Shown in pieces: positions 5,225-6,525 of a stretch of 6,525 nt of DNA. How positions within the stretch are numbered: position 1 is the first letter of the stretch; each line of letters begins with the position of its first letter. The DNA is from Flavobacteriales bacterium (GTDB taxonomy: Bacteria > Bacteroidota > Bacteroidia > Flavobacteriales > Flavobacteriaceae). The stretch is from assembly GCA_027003085.1 (NCBI GenBank), contig JALWYR010000090.1, positions 1 to 6,525 of the forward strand, in the 5' to 3' direction. The position numbers were made by a program, and so were the translations under genes. The notes under the pieces were generated by a model. That model ran no database searches and had not been told where the DNA came from. It was given only the letters and a program-made list of their open reading frames with translations.

Positions 5225-5989
5225 GTGAAACGCATATTCCTTATATTATTGGTAGCCTTATTGAAAGTCAGTGCTTTGCAAGCACAGTACCGAATGTTTG
5301 ACGGTTACTCCATCGGAGCAAGTTACGGTTTTTTCAAATCCGATTTCGGAGAACGCTATGATTGGAATACCAATATCGCCAATAATGCATTCCAATTAAA
5401 CGGAAAATTGTACTTAAACTTGTATAAATACCATTGGAATATCATTCACCATTTTCGCTTTTTTGCCACCTTTGATTTTGCCTATGGCAATTTAAAACAT
5501 CGCGGGCATTATGCTTTAAAAACATCCGAAACCGCGAAACGTTTACGTGCCATGACCGCCAAGCCGGTTTTGGTGGGCCTTGGAGTTGGAACCGAATTTT
5601 GGTTACAAGACCTCACTTATTTTTCATTTAATAAGCTATACGGTATCTATCGCCTGAGTCCTTATGTGGGCCTTTCCGTGTTGGGTTATTATTATAAACC
5701 TAATGTACAATCAAGCTTGGGCAATATCAATGATCCCGCTGCGCAACCTTATATTTTACATCCGCGTTTTGTGGGTAATGTGTATAATCAAGGGGGATTC
5801 GCCCCTGCGGTTAATATGACCGTAGGACTCAGTTATCAAATAACGGCATTGACTCACTTGTATTTGGAAAATAAATTTACGTGGTTTCCCAATGACAAAG
5901 TTGACGGGTTGGATGTTAATGACGGGGCCGATAAATTTTCCGACTGGCTTTATGCTCCCATTATTGGCATTGAAATAATCCTGCCATGA
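5225..5989 (+). CDS. Probable outer-membrane beta-barrel protein of unknown function
   Basis: I do not recognise the family with certainty. The 254-residue protein begins with a signal peptide (MKRIFLILLVALLKVSALQA, cleavage before Q21). The rest alternates polar and aromatic-hydrophobic residues in short stretches, such as KLYLNLYKYHWNIIHHF and YVGLSVLGYYYK. It ends in a probable beta strand (APIIGIEIILP), as expected for a small outer-membrane barrel. The segment LYLENKFTWFPNDKVDGLD near the end may be a family signature. I chose the GTG at 5225 because it gives a standard signal peptide start; a TTG at 5216 would add three residues, and the first in-frame ATG would remove the signal peptide. 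The gene follows the duplicated promoter with a very short leader and is closed by the hairpin at 5995-6017. Confidence 0.7.
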   Translation: MKRIFLILLVALLKVSALQAQYRMFDGYSIGASYGFFKSDFGERYDWNTNIANNAFQLNGKLYLNLYKYHWNIIHHFRFFATFDFAYGNLKHRGHYALKTSETAKRLRAMTAKPVLVGLGVGTEFWLQDLTYFSFNKLYGIYRLSPYVGLSVLGYYYKPNVQSSLGNINDPAAQPYILHPRFVGNVYNQGGFAPAVNMTVGLSYQITALTHLYLENKFTWFPNDKVDGLDVNDGADKFSDWLYAPIIGIEIILP

Positions 5990-5994
5990 CAAAC

Positions 5995-6017
5995 GGCCGT
6001 CTTCGGACGGCTTTTTT
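5995..6017 (+). terminator. Intrinsic terminator with UUCG tetraloop
   Basis: GCCGTC (5996-6001), loop TTCG and GACGGC (6006-6011) form a perfect 6-bp stem, extended by a possible G-U pair, and are followed by six T residues (6012-6017). It starts six bases after the stop codon of the preceding gene and separates it from the TonB-receptor gene. UUCG closed by C-G is an exceptionally stable loop. Confidence 0.92.
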
Positions 6018-6032
6018 ATTTGGCATAAGTTA

Positions 6033-6063
6033 TTTGGAAAAAGAAAAAAAATTAGGATATTTG
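6033..6063 (+). promoter_or_regulatory. Promoter of the TonB-dependent receptor gene
   Basis: TTTG at 6033-6036 is followed after 19 bases by GATATTTG at 6056-6063, which matches TAnnTTTG at all but one fixed base. The spacer is strongly A-rich. It leaves an untranslated leader of roughly 15 to 20 bases before the ATG at 6088. Confidence 0.6.
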
Positions 6064-6087
6064 TATAACTCAAAATCAACAATCAAA

Positions 6088-6525
6088 ATGATGAAAACAA
6101 CTTTCAAGACCTTGGCATTTGCAGTCTTATTCATGGCTGCCAATGTGATTTTTGCACAAAGCAAAATTACGGGTACCGTTGTTGACGGTGAAACAAATGA
6201 ACCCCTGCCCGGAGCAAATGTATTGCTCAAAGGCACGCAAACCGGGACAGCAACCGATTTCGACGGGAAATTCACCTTAAATGTTGCACCCGGTACGTAT
6301 ACCTTGTTGGTGTCGTATGTGGGATATGACGACTATTCCCAAACCGTTTCGGTCAAAGCCGGCCAAACCCTGAACTTGGGCAAAATTAAAATGAACCCTT
6401 CGGCCGAATCACTTAGCCAAATTACCATTGTAGGTGTGGCCGACATCGCCAAAGAACGTTTGACGCCTGTGGCTCAATCCACCATCAAGGCAGCCGAAAT
6501 CCAAGAAAATTTGGGCACCAAAGAA
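6088..6525 (+). CDS. TonB-dependent receptor, 5' part (cut by window end)
   Basis: The 146 visible residues show a signal peptide (1-23, cleavage before Q24 in FAQS). A CarboxypepD_reg-like beta-sandwich domain follows at about 26-107 (ITGTVVDGETNEPLPGANV, GTATDFDGKF, YVGYDDYSQTV). The plug domain begins at about residue 115 (ITIVGVADIAKERLTPVAQS). This order is typical of Bacteroidota outer-membrane receptors that take up substrates using TonB energy; SusC proteins share it. The barrel and most of the plug lie beyond base 6525, so the substrate cannot be inferred. No SusD-like partner is in view. The start may be either ATG of the ATGATG pair at 6088 or 6091. It has its own promoter and is insulated from the upstream gene by a terminator. 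Confidence 0.88.
   Translation, partial: MMKTTFKTLAFAVLFMAANVIFAQSKITGTVVDGETNEPLPGANVLLKGTQTGTATDFDGKFTLNVAPGTYTLLVSYVGYDDYSQTVSVKAGQTLNLGKIKMNPSAESLSQITIVGVADIAKERLTPVAQSTIKAAEIQENLGTKE

Overview
The window looks like chromosomal DNA from a member of the Bacteroidota. Four things point there: promoters of the Bacteroidota type (TTTG, about 19 bases, then TAnnTTTG), no Shine-Dalgarno sequences before obvious genes, an N-terminally extended (CarboxypepD_reg-like) TonB-dependent receptor, and a bifunctional-nuclease protein with a C-terminal UVR motif. I do not assign a genus.

Layout. Bases 1 to about 590 hold no credible gene. This stretch is strikingly GC-rich and built from short direct and inverted repeats, interrupted by an AT-rich island (131-207) that carries a heptanucleotide tandem repeat and is bounded by two similar hairpins in opposite orientation. 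Bases 681-4111 are a tightly packed plus-strand cluster: a DUF151 bifunctional nuclease with a UVR motif, a NupG-type nucleoside:H+ symporter, thymidylate synthase (thyA) and dihydrofolate reductase (folA). The gaps are 15 and 12 bases and then a 4-base ATGA overlap, so an operon is likely. Bases 4112-4638 are a translation unit: a strong promoter, two identical tRNA-Glu(UUC) genes made by a 106-base-period tandem duplication, and rpsT (ribosomal protein S20). Bases 4681-5989 hold two exported proteins, a WCPPC thioredoxin-fold protein and a probable outer-membrane beta-barrel protein. Between them a perfect 20-bp duplication appears to have created a promoter. A UUCG-loop terminator at 5995-6017 closes this part. 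A new promoter then drives the 5' part of a TonB-dependent receptor that runs off the window.

How the genes fit together: NupG would import nucleosides, ThyA makes dTMP from dUMP and oxidises methylene-tetrahydrofolate to dihydrofolate, and FolA regenerates tetrahydrofolate. The operon thus combines nucleoside import with the thymidylate cycle. The known genes are ordinary. The observations most worth follow-up are the repeat mosaic at 1-508, the promoter made by a 20-bp duplication at 5173-5212, and the duplicated tRNA-Glu with rpsT behind the same promoter.
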